Positions 18,910-27,428 of a DNA stretch of 64,000 nucleotides are shown piece by piece. The DNA comes from Bacillota bacterium (GTDB taxonomy: Bacteria; Bacillota; Limnochordia; DTU087). The position numbers were made by a program, and so were the translations under genes. The stretch covers positions 1 to 64,000 of the forward strand of contig JAAZMR010000074.1 in the NCBI GenBank assembly GCA_012798695.1, given 5' to 3'. The number at the start of each line of letters is the position of its first letter. The stretch's first letter is position 1. Under the pieces are notes generated by a model. That model saw only the letters and a program-made list of their open reading frames with translations, was not told the origin of the DNA and did no database searches.

Positions 18910-19053
18910 ATGGAGAAATGGGAATGTACGGTATGTGGGTATATCTATGATCCGAGTGAAGAAGGAGGCGTGGCCTTCGAGGATCTGCCAGATGACTGGG
19001 TCTGCCCCCTGTGCGGAGTGGGGAAAGAGGACTTTGAGCTTCTAGAAGATTAA
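18910..19053 (+). CDS. Rubredoxin
   Basis: A short gene for a 47-residue electron carrier holding one iron between four cysteines: CTVCGY (C6, C9) and CPLCG (C32, C35). Around them are the usual aromatic and proline residues ([18 protein letters not shown]). The start ATG has a very strong AAAGGAGGGG eight bases upstream. It is divergent from fprA, whose product takes electrons from rubredoxin in the studied systems, so the two probably work together. The length is slightly below the usual 52-54 residues but the fold elements are complete. Confidence 0.96.
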   Translation: MEKWECTVCGYIYDPSEEGGVAFEDLPDDWVCPLCGVGKEDFELLED

Positions 19054-19065
19054 TCAAAATCATGA

Positions 19066-19090
19066 GTCCCCGGCAGCGATGTTCGGGGAC
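19066..19090 (+). terminator. Hairpin between rubredoxin and ylmC-like genes, probably a shared terminator
   Basis: Arms GTCCCCG (19066-19072) and CGGGGAC (19084-19090) around an 11-base loop, followed on plus by TATTTAG and on minus, a little further away, by a T-rich stretch. It lies between two convergent genes and may stop both. The U-tracts are weak. Confidence 0.55.
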
Positions 19091-19098
19091 TATTTAGG

Positions 19099-19362
19099 TC
19101 ATCTTCCTCGCTTGGGCTCTCGTAAAGAAACCATCTCTACCAGTATTACATCAATGCCGATCAAGTGCACTTTCTCCCAAGGGATGATGATATCATGCCC
19201 TCGCCTGAATAGGCCCAAGAAACCACTAGCCTCACTGAGAATGAGTGCATTGATTCTGCCACTAGCCAGATCGATATCTAGATCGGTGATATTCCCTAAC
19301 CTCTGACCATCCACTGTGTTGATCACATCTAGGATCCACAGTTCTGATGTCTTTACCAGCAA
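19099..19362 (-). CDS. YlmC/YmxH-family PRC-barrel protein
   Basis: A small PRC-barrel protein of about 87 residues. The motif KTSELWILDVINTVDGQRLG followed by ITDLDIDLASGRINALIL matches the YlmC/YmxH group, found next to sporulation sigma genes in Firmicutes. The molecular role is not established. I prefer the TTG at 19362 (MLVKTSELW) after GGGGTGAGG; a GTG nine bases upstream is possible. Neighbours are spoIIR and sigG on the same strand. Confidence 0.85.
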   Translation of the reverse strand: MLVKTSELWILDVINTVDGQRLGNITDLDIDLASGRINALILSEASGFLGLFRRGHDIIIPWEKVHLIGIDVILVEMVSLREPKRGR

Positions 19363-19504
19363 GGCCCTCACCCCCCGACACACCCTACCACTACATTTAC
19401 ATTATATGTGCCGGTATAGCCAAATGTACTGCATCTCAATACAGCACCAGTTGAGATACCCCACTGTTCTGGTCACACAACCAACCGACCGAAATCGTGT
19501 TTTT

Positions 19505-20212
19505 CTACTGTCTGAGCAATACCTGGGCTGGCAATTGTGCAGTGGACAGTAAGCGCCTTCCCCAAACTGAACCGAGCACCGCTGCCAGCTTTTCCCCATA
19601 CTCTCGATAGAGGCCATCCAAATATTTCAAGCGCCACTCCACTACAACTTGTTGTGCCTGATCTGTGTCATTGGACTTTCGCCTCACTATGGCTTCCTCT
19701 GTCCCAGCCCCCTCCATAAAACACAGGGGTGGAAAGAGCACACACCACCAGTTCTTGCCTTTGCCTTCACCGATGACAACTTGCATAGCTTGATACTCAC
19801 CAGCAGGCACCAATAGATGCCTATAGGTTCTTTCAGGAAAATCATACTTGCCCAGTCTAATCTCCACTGAGTAATCCTGACCAGACTGCTCAACGATATT
19901 CTGTGCAACCGTACGTAGTGCATCTTTGTGGAGGTTGAGCTGCTGCCAGGCCTCAGCCTTTGTGGTAATTCCCGCAAACAAATCACTGGTTTGTGCGATG
20001 ATGGCATCCCGTACCTGTAGCTTCAATTCTTGATCACTAGGCAAGTCACTGTGAGCTAGAACATGTAGGCGTATGAGACTTTCAGTATTATAAGCCATTT
20101 CTACAGGCAACAGATGACTGGATACCTGTATACCGAAACACCCTAAGAGTAATGCCACCACCAGTATGATACTAGAAATGAGTAAACGACTGCGCAGCGT
20201 TCTTGCTATCAC
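19505..20212 (-). CDS. spoIIR: Stage II sporulation protein R
   Basis: SpoIIR is made in the forespore, secreted into the space between the two membranes, and triggers SpoIIGA to cleave pro-sigma-E in the mother cell. The protein has a basic start and membrane/signal helix (LLISSIILVVALLLGCFG), then the family signature IRLHVLAHSDLPSDQELKL and VRDAI, and the late motif WWCVLFPPLCF. The GTG at 20212 (VIARTL) lies eight bases after GGAGG and is preferred over a GTG at 20221. It follows sigG on the same strand, and its target system spoIIGA-sigE is next beyond that. In Bacillus spoIIR lies elsewhere in the genome. Confidence 0.94.
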   Translation of the reverse strand: MIARTLRSRLLISSIILVVALLLGCFGIQVSSHLLPVEMAYNTESLIRLHVLAHSDLPSDQELKLQVRDAIIAQTSDLFAGITTKAEAWQQLNLHKDALRTVAQNIVEQSGQDYSVEIRLGKYDFPERTYRHLLVPAGEYQAMQVVIGEGKGKNWWCVLFPPLCFMEGAGTEEAIVRRKSNDTDQAQQVVVEWRLKYLDGLYREYGEKLAAVLGSVWGRRLLSTAQLPAQVLLRQ

Positions 20213-20260
20213 CTTTGCCACCTCCTGCGGTAACTAGTTGACTGCATGCCTGTATGTATG

Positions 20261-21058
20261 TCATTGATTAATCGATTCCGCTTCATGGACCGCCATGTGC
20301 CGGCGCAGGTGCTTGAGAGCAGCTTTTTCCAGACGGGAAACCTGGGCTTGTGAAATGCCGATCTCGTCAGCGACTTCCATCTGTGTTCTACCATCAAAAA
20401 ACCTCATCGTGAGAATCAGCCTTTCCCGTTCTCCCAATTTGCTCATGGCTTCTCGAATTGAAATGCCTTCTAGCCAGGTGGTGTCCTCATTTTTCTCGTC
20501 ACTGATCTGGTCCATAACAAAAATCGGGTCTCCCCCATCATGGTATATGGGTTCAAAGAGCGAAACCGGCTCTTGTATGGCATCAAGTGCATACACTATC
20601 TCTTCGCGGGGCATCTTCAATGCTGTGGCTATCTGGCCTATGGTAGGCTCACGCGAGTGTTTGGCCACGAGAGAATCCCTCACCTGTAACGCCCTGTAAG
20701 CTGTATCCCTTAAAGAACGGGAGACACGGATGGCGTTATTGTCCCTTAGATAGCGGCGAATTTCCCCTATGATCATAGGTACTGCATAGGTAGAGAACTT
20801 GACGTTCTGATTCAGATCAAAATTGTCGATGGCCTTCATCAAGCCTATGCAACCTACTTGAAACAGATCGTCAACAGGCTCGCCTCGATTATTGAATCTT
20901 TGAATCACGCTGAGGACTAATCTCAGGTTCCCTTGAATAAGCTGCTTACGAGCGGACTCATCGCCATCTCGCATGGCCCGTAACAATTCTCTCATTTTCT
21001 CGTTGGAGAGGACGGGCAGTTTCGATGTATTGACACCACAGATCTCAACTTTGTTCAA
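20261..21058 (-). CDS. sigG: RNA polymerase sporulation sigma factor G
   Basis: Late forespore-specific sigma factor, 265 residues. The N-terminus NKVEICGVNTSKLPVL is the hallmark of sigma-G, where anti-sigma control acts. Region 2 (NLRLVLSVIQRF, DDLFQVGCIGLMKAIDNFD, FSTYAVPMIIGEIRRYLRD), region 3 and region 4 (SKLGERERLILTMRFF, TQMEVADEIGISQAQVSRLEK) are intact. The start is TTG at 21058 after GGGGGAG. It is divergent from spoIIGA-sigE, unlike Bacillus where spoIIGA, sigE and sigG are in line. Confidence 0.97.
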   Translation of the reverse strand: MNKVEICGVNTSKLPVLSNEKMRELLRAMRDGDESARKQLIQGNLRLVLSVIQRFNNRGEPVDDLFQVGCIGLMKAIDNFDLNQNVKFSTYAVPMIIGEIRRYLRDNNAIRVSRSLRDTAYRALQVRDSLVAKHSREPTIGQIATALKMPREEIVYALDAIQEPVSLFEPIYHDGGDPIFVMDQISDEKNEDTTWLEGISIREAMSKLGERERLILTMRFFDGRTQMEVADEIGISQAQVSRLEKAALKHLRRHMAVHEAESINQ

Positions 21059-21218
21059 ACCATTCTCCCCCTATACAGTCAGGTGTCTGTATAATTCAGT
21101 ATTGCCACAGGCGAATGGCTTTATTCCGACGGCACTAGGCATTAATCTTTATATCTACTCAATACAGAAGGAGCTGGCAATTTGCCCAAGTAATATGAAT
21201 TAGAAGGAGACCGATGAG

Positions 21219-22199
21219 GTGAGGCAAATGGGGTTTGATTACATAATCTATGTGGACGTCCTCTTGCTCTATCTAGCAGCCAATTTTGCCTGTGATTATC
21301 TCCTGCTGTGGGCTACCGCCGCTGTTACTCTGGCAAAGACAACTTGGCAGCGCTTATGTTGGGGGGCAATTATTGGCACTGGGCATTTTCTTTTTCTCTA
21401 CTTGTCTAGTCTCCGCATCATTCCTTACTATGGAATCTTACGCTTCATACCCACTGTGTTAGGAGTCACGATCACTATGCTATTAGCTGCCTTCTATCCC
21501 ATATCACCACGCCACTTAGCCAGGCTGCTTGTCCATTTTCTGGCTATAGGCTTAGGCTCTGGGGGTGCTGGTCTGGCGGCTGCCTATCTTTTGGGTACAC
21601 CCGCTCAGCCCAACACTTTCTTGGGGGTACTGGTAGCCATGGCAACTATCTTGATCATAGCTGAGCTTGGGTGGGGAGTTGTCCAGCACAGAATGGTACG
21701 ACATATCTACCAGCTGCCGGTGCATATCCAATTTGGCCCTACTACCATTCGGGTAATCGGACTGATCGATACAGGTAACCACCTTACCGATCCCCTGACT
21801 GGCGTGCCTGTCATCATTCTGGAGCAGGTTCTGATGGCCAAGTTACTGCCCCACGAATTGGCAAAGAGTATAGGTCAACTGGAGGCAGGAGCTGAAACGG
21901 CCCTTGCCCAACTGCTGACATCATCCCAATGGTCCAGTCGCTTTCGAATGATACCCTATACATCTCTGGGCAAGAAGAACGGAATGCTAGTCGGGTTTCG
22001 GCCAGACAAGGTGACACTGGAAATCTCCGGACAATCTGTACCCACCCGTGAGGCTATTGTCGCCATCTGTAACCACCAGCTGGACTCAGCCGGGGAATAC
22101 CAGGCATTAATACCCCCCTCTATCGTGCAAGGCGCCTTGGATGCCATTTCTGCGTCACCTGCAGTCAGCCCCGCAACCTTGGGAGGAGAGCGACAGTGA
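21219..22199 (+). CDS. spoIIGA: Sigma-E processing peptidase SpoIIGA
   Basis: A membrane-embedded aspartic protease that removes the pro-sequence of sigma-E after the SpoIIR signal. About five N-terminal membrane helices (from VDVLLLYLAANFACDYLLLW to about residue 150) are followed by a cytoplasmic protease domain with the catalytic motif LIDTGNHLTDPLTG near residue 188. The end (YQALIPPSIV) is typical. The start GTG at 21219 follows GAAGGAGA. The stop overlaps the sigE start by four bases, so translation is probably coupled. The 160-base gap to sigG holds both promoters, which I cannot pin down. Confidence 0.95.
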   Translation: MRQMGFDYIIYVDVLLLYLAANFACDYLLLWATAAVTLAKTTWQRLCWGAIIGTGHFLFLYLSSLRIIPYYGILRFIPTVLGVTITMLLAAFYPISPRHLARLLVHFLAIGLGSGGAGLAAAYLLGTPAQPNTFLGVLVAMATILIIAELGWGVVQHRMVRHIYQLPVHIQFGPTTIRVIGLIDTGNHLTDPLTGVPVIILEQVLMAKLLPHELAKSIGQLEAGAETALAQLLTSSQWSSRFRMIPYTSLGKKNGMLVGFRPDKVTLEISGQSVPTREAIVAICNHQLDSAGEYQALIPPSIVQGALDAISASPAVSPATLGGERQ

Positions 22200-22924
22200 A
22201 GCAAAAATGGATCCACCTATCGGTACATTTGCGCATGATCGCTATTCAGTTGTGCCAGAGAGTGGGATTGCGACCTGCGGCTGTATACTATATTGGCAGC
22301 AACCAAGTGCTGCCACCTCCCCTAGAAGCACATGAAGAAAGCCAACTGCTGCAAAGGTTGGGCTCCGGCGATAGTGCAGTCAAAAATACGCTGATCGAAC
22401 GCAACCTGCGGTTAGTTGTCTATATAGCTCGAAAATTTGAAAGCTCTGGAGTTGGCATTGAGGACTTGGTATCTATCGGTACCATAGGGTTGATTAAGGC
22501 CGTGAATACCTTTGATCCCCACCGCAATGTGAAGCTAGCCACCTATGCCTCTAAGTGTATAGATAACGAGATTCGCATGTTCTTGCGACGCAATAGCAAG
22601 ACTCGCGTAGAGGTATCTTTGGAGGAACCCCTCCATACCGATTATGATGGTAATGAAATCGGCTGGATCGACATTCTGGGGGTCGAAAGCAATGTCAGCA
22701 AAGGGATAGACGAAGAAGTTGATCGGGCACTATTGACCAGTGCCCTGAAGCGGCTGAGCCCGCGGGAAACACGGATCATGAAACTGAGATTTGGGTTAGA
22801 AGATGGTGAGGAAAAAACCCAAAAAGAAGTTGCCGATTGCCTGGGTATCTCGCAATCCTATATTTCCCGTCTTGAAAAACGGATCTTGAAGAAACTAAGG
22901 CGGGAGATCAAGAAGCTTGAATAA
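22196..22924 (+). CDS. sigE: RNA polymerase sporulation sigma factor E (pro-form)
   Basis: Early mother-cell sigma factor made as an inactive precursor. The first 30 or so residues form the hydrophobic/basic pro-sequence, with the conserved stretch YYIGSNQVLPPPLE at the processing region. Region 2 (NLRLVVYIARKFE, DLVSIGTIGLIKAVNTFD, LATYASKCIDNEIRMFLRR) and region 4 (LSPRETRIMKLRFG, TQKEVADCLGISQSYISRLEKRI) are complete. GTG start overlaps the spoIIGA stop. The gene runs tail to tail with ftsZ, leaving only 22 bases without an obvious terminator. Confidence 0.97.
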   Translation: MKQKWIHLSVHLRMIAIQLCQRVGLRPAAVYYIGSNQVLPPPLEAHEESQLLQRLGSGDSAVKNTLIERNLRLVVYIARKFESSGVGIEDLVSIGTIGLIKAVNTFDPHRNVKLATYASKCIDNEIRMFLRRNSKTRVEVSLEEPLHTDYDGNEIGWIDILGVESNVSKGIDEEVDRALLTSALKRLSPRETRIMKLRFGLEDGEEKTQKEVADCLGISQSYISRLEKRILKKLRREIKKLE

Positions 22925-22946
22925 CCGACTCCCCCCGCCCCTATCT

Positions 22947-24011
22947 TTATTTCCGCCGTAGAAATGCCGGAATATCCAGATCATCAGTGGCAAATGGCTT
23001 AATCTCAAACTCCTCCTTAATGCTCTGGCGATTGGCCTGATCGGCTCTGGTATCGGTACGCTCACCGAAACCGGTGGCGATCACAGTCACGCGAATTTCT
23101 TCTTTCAATGATTCGTCAATTACCGCTCCAAAGATAATATTGGCATCGGGATCGGCTGCGGCGGCGATCAGCTCTGCTGCCTCGTTAACCTCAAATAGTC
23201 CTAAGGACGAATTACCGGTTATGTTCAGCAAAATCCCCTTAGCTCCCTCTATGGAAGCTTCCAATAGCGGACTGGAAATCGCCATATTAGCCGCCTTGGC
23301 TGCTCGATTTTCCCCAGTGGCATAACCCAGTCCCATTAGGGCCGAACCTGCATCAGTCATGATCGTCCGTACATCGGCAAAATCAAGATTAATCAGACCT
23401 GGAACCGTGATCAGGTTCGATATACCTTGTACTCCATGCAAAAGGACATCATCAGCCATCCGAAAGGCTTCGATGATTGAAGTTTTCTTCTCTGCCACCT
23501 GTAACAGTCGATCATTAGGGATGGTGATCAGAGTGTCTACCTTGTCCTTGAGCTCGGCAATACCCTGTTCTGCCTGTTTCATCCGCCGTTTGCCCTCAAA
23601 ACTGAAAGGCTTGGTCACTACCCCCACGGTCAAAGCCGCAACCTCGCTGGCTATTTCTGCCACTATGGGTGCCCCACCAGTGCCAGTTCCGCCGCCCATT
23701 CCGGCGGTGATGAAGATCATATCCGCACCCGCGAGCAGAGCCTTCGTCTCATCTCTGCTTTCTTCCGCCGCCTTCTGGCCGATATCGGGGTTAGAACCTG
23801 CCCCTAGACCTCTGGTCAGTTTCTCACCCATCTGTATCTTATGACTGGCGTTGGATAGCAGCAAAGCCTGGGCATCGGTATTTAGAGCAATAAACTGTAC
23901 ACCCTGCAATTCGGCCTCAATCATGCGATTTACCGCATTACTGCCGCCCCCCCCAACCCCAACCACTTTTATGTTGGCAAACTGTCCAGCTTGCGTATCG
24001 AATTCGAACAT
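22947..24011 (-). CDS. ftsZ: Cell division protein FtsZ
   Basis: Tubulin-like GTPase that forms the Z-ring at midcell. The GTP-binding part is plain: [14 protein letters not shown], the tubulin signature [10 protein letters not shown] and the T7 loop [10 protein letters not shown] short linker leads to the conserved tail [11 protein letters not shown], which binds FtsA and other partners. ATG at 24011 (MFEFDTQ) has a strong GGGAGGTAAGG upstream; an in-frame ATG at 24071 lies inside the end of ftsA. It is the last gene of the dcw cluster, 44 bases after ftsA, and meets sigE tail to tail. Confidence 0.98.
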   Translation of the reverse strand: MFEFDTQAGQFANIKVVGVGGGGSNAVNRMIEAELQGVQFIALNTDAQALLLSNASHKIQMGEKLTRGLGAGSNPDIGQKAAEESRDETKALLAGADMIFITAGMGGGTGTGGAPIVAEIASEVAALTVGVVTKPFSFEGKRRMKQAEQGIAELKDKVDTLITIPNDRLLQVAEKKTSIIEAFRMADDVLLHGVQGISNLITVPGLINLDFADVRTIMTDAGSALMGLGYATGENRAAKAANMAISSPLLEASIEGAKGILLNITGNSSLGLFEVNEAAELIAAAADPDANIIFGAVIDESLKEEIRVTVIATGFGERTDTRADQANRQSIKEEFEIKPFATDDLDIPAFLRRK

Positions 24012-24055
24012 GTCCCTTACCTCCCAAGAACCGGAACCCACCGGCATATCTCTTG

Positions 24056-25258
24056 CTAAAACTCGAGCCAATCACGTACTTTTTGCCACAGAACTGTCCA
24101 AGACGCGGGTTTACTTGCCTGGGCTTCCGATAGCGCTATGAGCTGCTTTGTTCTGTGCCGGGTTAATCCCGTTACTGCTGCATAGGCAGGGTTCTGACAA
24201 GCTTCAGGCAGGCCATCCATTTCAACTGGAAGTGCTGCATCAACTGACAAGTCCAAAATGCTCGATCCCAGGTCGACTAATCCGGGAGTCATTACTCCTC
24301 CGCCGACCATCCTCACTCCTGCTTGCAGATTAGCACCACCGCCCACCTTTGCTACCTCATTTCTGACCAGCTGCCAAATCTCTTCAGCCCTGGCCATGAA
24401 GATCTGGTTGTACTGATCCAGGCAGTGAGCCAGGAAATCCTCGTCTTCGCATTCTTCCCACTGAGCCGGGAGATTCTCTGGCGACGGATTACATCCCAAC
24501 TGCCGCACCAAACGTTCTGCTTTGGCAAAAGAGATATCCATGCCCACCATTAGGTCGCGGGTTAGGTTCTCCGTACCGATGGGTAGGCACGCCATATGCT
24601 GCAGCCGACTATTGCGAAAAACCACGACATCAGTTAATCCTGCTCCTAGATCAACCAAAACGACTCCCAACTTCTTATGGCTGGGAGCCAGCGCCATGTC
24701 TAGTGTCGCCAGGCACTGCACTATTACTTCCTGGATTTCTACACCCGCTTGCTCAAGACACTGCAGGAGTTCCTCCAGACCTGGCAGAGATGCTGTGATG
24801 AACTGAACATCAACCTCTAGACATCGCCCTACCAAACCCAGTGGCTCTCCATCCAGGTGCCGACCATCCAGCCAAAAAGCATGCACCAACCTATGGATCA
24901 CTCGCCGTCCCGGTGGAATCGCAACGGCCTCGGCTGCATCCAGAGCCCTCTCGACATCCTCAGCCTGTACGCGGTGATTGGATCTACTAATCACTACTGT
25001 GCCTCTGGCACTAAAGGATGAACAAAGAATCCCGGGTATTCCAATTACCGCCGGTGGCATGGGCACCTGTGCCATCCTTTCCGCCTTGATGACAGACTCC
25101 ATTACCGCTTGCACAAAAGTATCTGCATCACTAACCATGCCTCGGTGTAAGCCGTTGTGGAAACCGGTACCTACCCCGATAGTCCTTCGCACACCCATAG
25201 GGTCCATTTCAGCTATCATTACAGCCACCTTAGATGTACCTACATCCAAGCCTGCCAT
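24056..25258 (-). CDS. ftsA: Cell division protein FtsA
   Basis: Actin-like ATPase that ties FtsZ to the membrane. It opens with [16 protein letters not shown] (phosphate 1 loop), has [15 protein letters not shown] (phosphate 2) and [10 protein letters not shown] (adenosine loop). The C-terminus [11 protein letters not shown] is the amphipathic membrane-targeting helix. I chose ATG at 25258 after GAGGA; a TTG 33 bases upstream is less likely. Placement between ftsQ and ftsZ is standard. The 147-base gap to ftsQ shows no clear signal. Confidence 0.95.
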   Translation of the reverse strand: MAGLDVGTSKVAVMIAEMDPMGVRRTIGVGTGFHNGLHRGMVSDADTFVQAVMESVIKAERMAQVPMPPAVIGIPGILCSSFSARGTVVISRSNHRVQAEDVERALDAAEAVAIPPGRRVIHRLVHAFWLDGRHLDGEPLGLVGRCLEVDVQFITASLPGLEELLQCLEQAGVEIQEVIVQCLATLDMALAPSHKKLGVVLVDLGAGLTDVVVFRNSRLQHMACLPIGTENLTRDLMVGMDISFAKAERLVRQLGCNPSPENLPAQWEECEDEDFLAHCLDQYNQIFMARAEEIWQLVRNEVAKVGGGANLQAGVRMVGGGVMTPGLVDLGSSILDLSVDAALPVEMDGLPEACQNPAYAAVTGLTRHRTKQLIALSEAQASKPASWTVLWQKVRDWLEF

Positions 25259-25405
25259 CAGGTGTTCCTCTACTGAGTGGATCACTCCCAATAATCTTCA
25301 CCTTGGCTTTTTCAAGCTCCTGCTTTCGTTCTGGAGCAGTTTACCTTTGCTTCCTAATTTCCACAATCTATTTGGATTCCCTCTTTGAGCAGAAAGTTTT
25401 CCCCA

Positions 25406-26122
25406 TCACGGTAACTTGCGAACCACAGGGCGTTTGGGATTAGAGACATCTACAACCGTGTAGGCGGGAGATGGCACTGACTCCAATCTGGGCAGAAAAG
25501 CTGCAACTACCTCTAGCTTCTCAGTCAGGCGTCCCGGCCCCCCTAGGTGAAACTCTACTAGGTTGCGACTAATCACCTTTAGACCATCCCGGTCCCTAAC
25601 ATTTACTTCAGAGACACTGTCTCTAACCACAGCTGGCAGGCCACCGACAATGCTGCTGGCCATCACCAGTTCGCTGACATTACTACTGCCCACCATCAAA
25701 TGCTCATTATCGATACCGGTGATGATCGGTAAACTGACACCACCTTCATCCACTCTGCCCAAGACTGTACCATCAAGAGCCACTCCCCAGAATCCTGAAC
25801 CAGACGGAACCATGGCTATAGGTCTACGCTCTTCTACCTCTATGTAGACAGTATCAGGTAAATGGCGACGGATAATCGCCCTTGATATGATAGGTTCCAG
25901 CTCCAGACGCCGAACGGCCATATCCACATCCAGCTTTAAGAGGCTTGTCCCTTTTTCAATCCCAGCAATATCTGCTAACTTCTCTACCGTATAACTAGAA
26001 CCATGGGCTTGAATAATCTGTACTGTAAAGAAAGGGGAGTGCAAAAATCCATAGAGACCTAGAACCAAGAGTAAGACGGCCATTGAAATGCCAAGCGAGT
26101 AGCTGGTCCGCCCCTTGGGCAT
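25406..26122 (-). CDS. ftsQ: Cell division protein FtsQ/DivIB
   Basis: A single-pass membrane protein of the divisome. It has a short basic N-terminus, a membrane helix (LGISMAVLLLVLGLYGFL), the POTRA domain (FTVQIIQAHGSSYTVEKL, ADIAGIEKGTSLLKLD, VYIEVEERRPIAMV) and an FtsQ beta domain. ATG at 26122 follows GGAAGGGGGA; a GTG six codons upstream overlaps that site. It lies between murA and ftsA, as in many Firmicutes. Confidence 0.92.
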   Translation of the reverse strand: MPKGRTSYSLGISMAVLLLVLGLYGFLHSPFFTVQIIQAHGSSYTVEKLADIAGIEKGTSLLKLDVDMAVRRLELEPIISRAIIRRHLPDTVYIEVEERRPIAMVPSGSGFWGVALDGTVLGRVDEGGVSLPIITGIDNEHLMVGSSNVSELVMASSIVGGLPAVVRDSVSEVNVRDRDGLKVISRNLVEFHLGGPGRLTEKLEVVAAFLPRLESVPSPAYTVVDVSNPKRPVVRKLP

Positions 26123-26156
26123 GAGAGATCCCCCTTCCACCCGGTCTTATCTTCAA

Positions 26157-27428
26157 TTATAGCACAGCTTGACCGGTTGCATGGAGAAGAATTATGTCAG
26201 CCCCTACTCCCTGCAATTTCCCAACGAAATTATCATAACCACGACCGAGATGACCACCATCTTCGATGATGGTGCTTCCCTCTGCGGCCAGTGCAGCCAA
26301 GACCAACGCAGCACCTGCCCGTAGATCTGGCACAACAACATCCGCTCCCGTTAGGTGGGTTACTCCTTGAACAACGGCAGTCCTATCGGCAATGATGATA
26401 TTGGCACCCATGCGCCTTAGCTCACTTACGTGTTTATAGCGATTGGTGTATACCGTTTCTCGGATCACACTCGTCCCTACAGCCAAGGTCATCATAGCCA
26501 TGATCTGGGGCAGTAGATCCGTAGGAAAGCCCGGATACGGTAGTGACTGAAAGTTCATCGCCTGGTATTCACCGTTAGAATGCACCATGATTTTGTCTTC
26601 GCCAACCAGTACCTCAACCCCTGTTTCCTTGAGCTTGGCGATGAGACTGGCCACATGTTGAGGTATTGTCGGCTGAAGAGTCACATGACCCCCAGTCATG
26701 GCGGCTGCTATCAGATAGGTTCCCACCTCGATTCGATCAGGTATGACTGTGTGTTCTGCAGGTCGCAGGCCTTCCACACCATCAATGCGGATCACATCAG
26801 TCCCCGCTCCTCTGATCCGAGCACCCATCTGATTGAGAAAGTTCTGTATCTCGATGATCTCGGGTTCTCTTGCTGCATTGCGAATCTGTGTAACCCCATC
26901 CGCTAAAGCAGCAGCCATCATCAAGTTCTCAGTAGCACCTACACTAGGGTAATCCAGTTGAATATCTGCACCTTGGAGTTGGCTCGCTTCGGCGTAGATA
27001 TAGCCATGTTCTTCCCGAATAGCTGTTCCCAACTGACTAAGCCCCTTGAGATGAAAATCTATGGGGCGTTCTCCGATGGCACACCCACCCGGCAAGGATA
27101 CTCGCACCCGCCCCAGCCTGCCCAAGAGCGGCCCCATCACCTGGATAGAAGCCCTCATCTTACGCACTAGTTCATGGGGTGCCTCTTCGCCGATCTGATC
27201 TCCTACAGATAACTTCAAAGTGTTGACATCAAATTCAACACCTACACCCAAAGTCCTGAGCAACTCGATCATCGTGGAAACATCCTGTATCTGAGGTACG
27301 TTGTGGATCACTGATTCACCGGGAGCCATTAAGGCTGCCGCCATCAATTTCAACACGGCATTCTTTGCCCCACTAATGGGAATAAGGCCGCGCAGCGGCT
27401 TGTGGCCATCGATGCGTATTCTTGGCAC
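26157..27428 (-). CDS. murA: UDP-N-acetylglucosamine 1-carboxyvinyltransferase
   Basis: First committed enzyme of peptidoglycan synthesis, transferring enolpyruvate from PEP to UDP-GlcNAc in the cytosol. ISGAKNAVLKLMAAAL holds the conserved lysine and asparagine, and the catalytic loop GGCAIGERPID has the cysteine at about residue 115 that is the fosfomycin target. The end DNFVGKLQGVGADI is typical. The GTG start at 27428 lies 56 bases inside the end of murC. An upstream GAGTGGGTGAT could serve as Shine-Dalgarno. The usual partner MurB is not in the cluster. Confidence 0.97.
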   Translation of the reverse strand: MPRIRIDGHKPLRGLIPISGAKNAVLKLMAAALMAPGESVIHNVPQIQDVSTMIELLRTLGVGVEFDVNTLKLSVGDQIGEEAPHELVRKMRASIQVMGPLLGRLGRVRVSLPGGCAIGERPIDFHLKGLSQLGTAIREEHGYIYAEASQLQGADIQLDYPSVGATENLMMAAALADGVTQIRNAAREPEIIEIQNFLNQMGARIRGAGTDVIRIDGVEGLRPAEHTVIPDRIEVGTYLIAAAMTGGHVTLQPTIPQHVASLIAKLKETGVEVLVGEDKIMVHSNGEYQAMNFQSLPYPGFPTDLLPQIMAMMTLAVGTSVIRETVYTNRYKHVSELRRMGANIIIADRTAVVQGVTHLTGADVVVPDLRAGAALVLAALAAEGSTIIEDGGHLGRGYDNFVGKLQGVGADIILLHATGQAVL

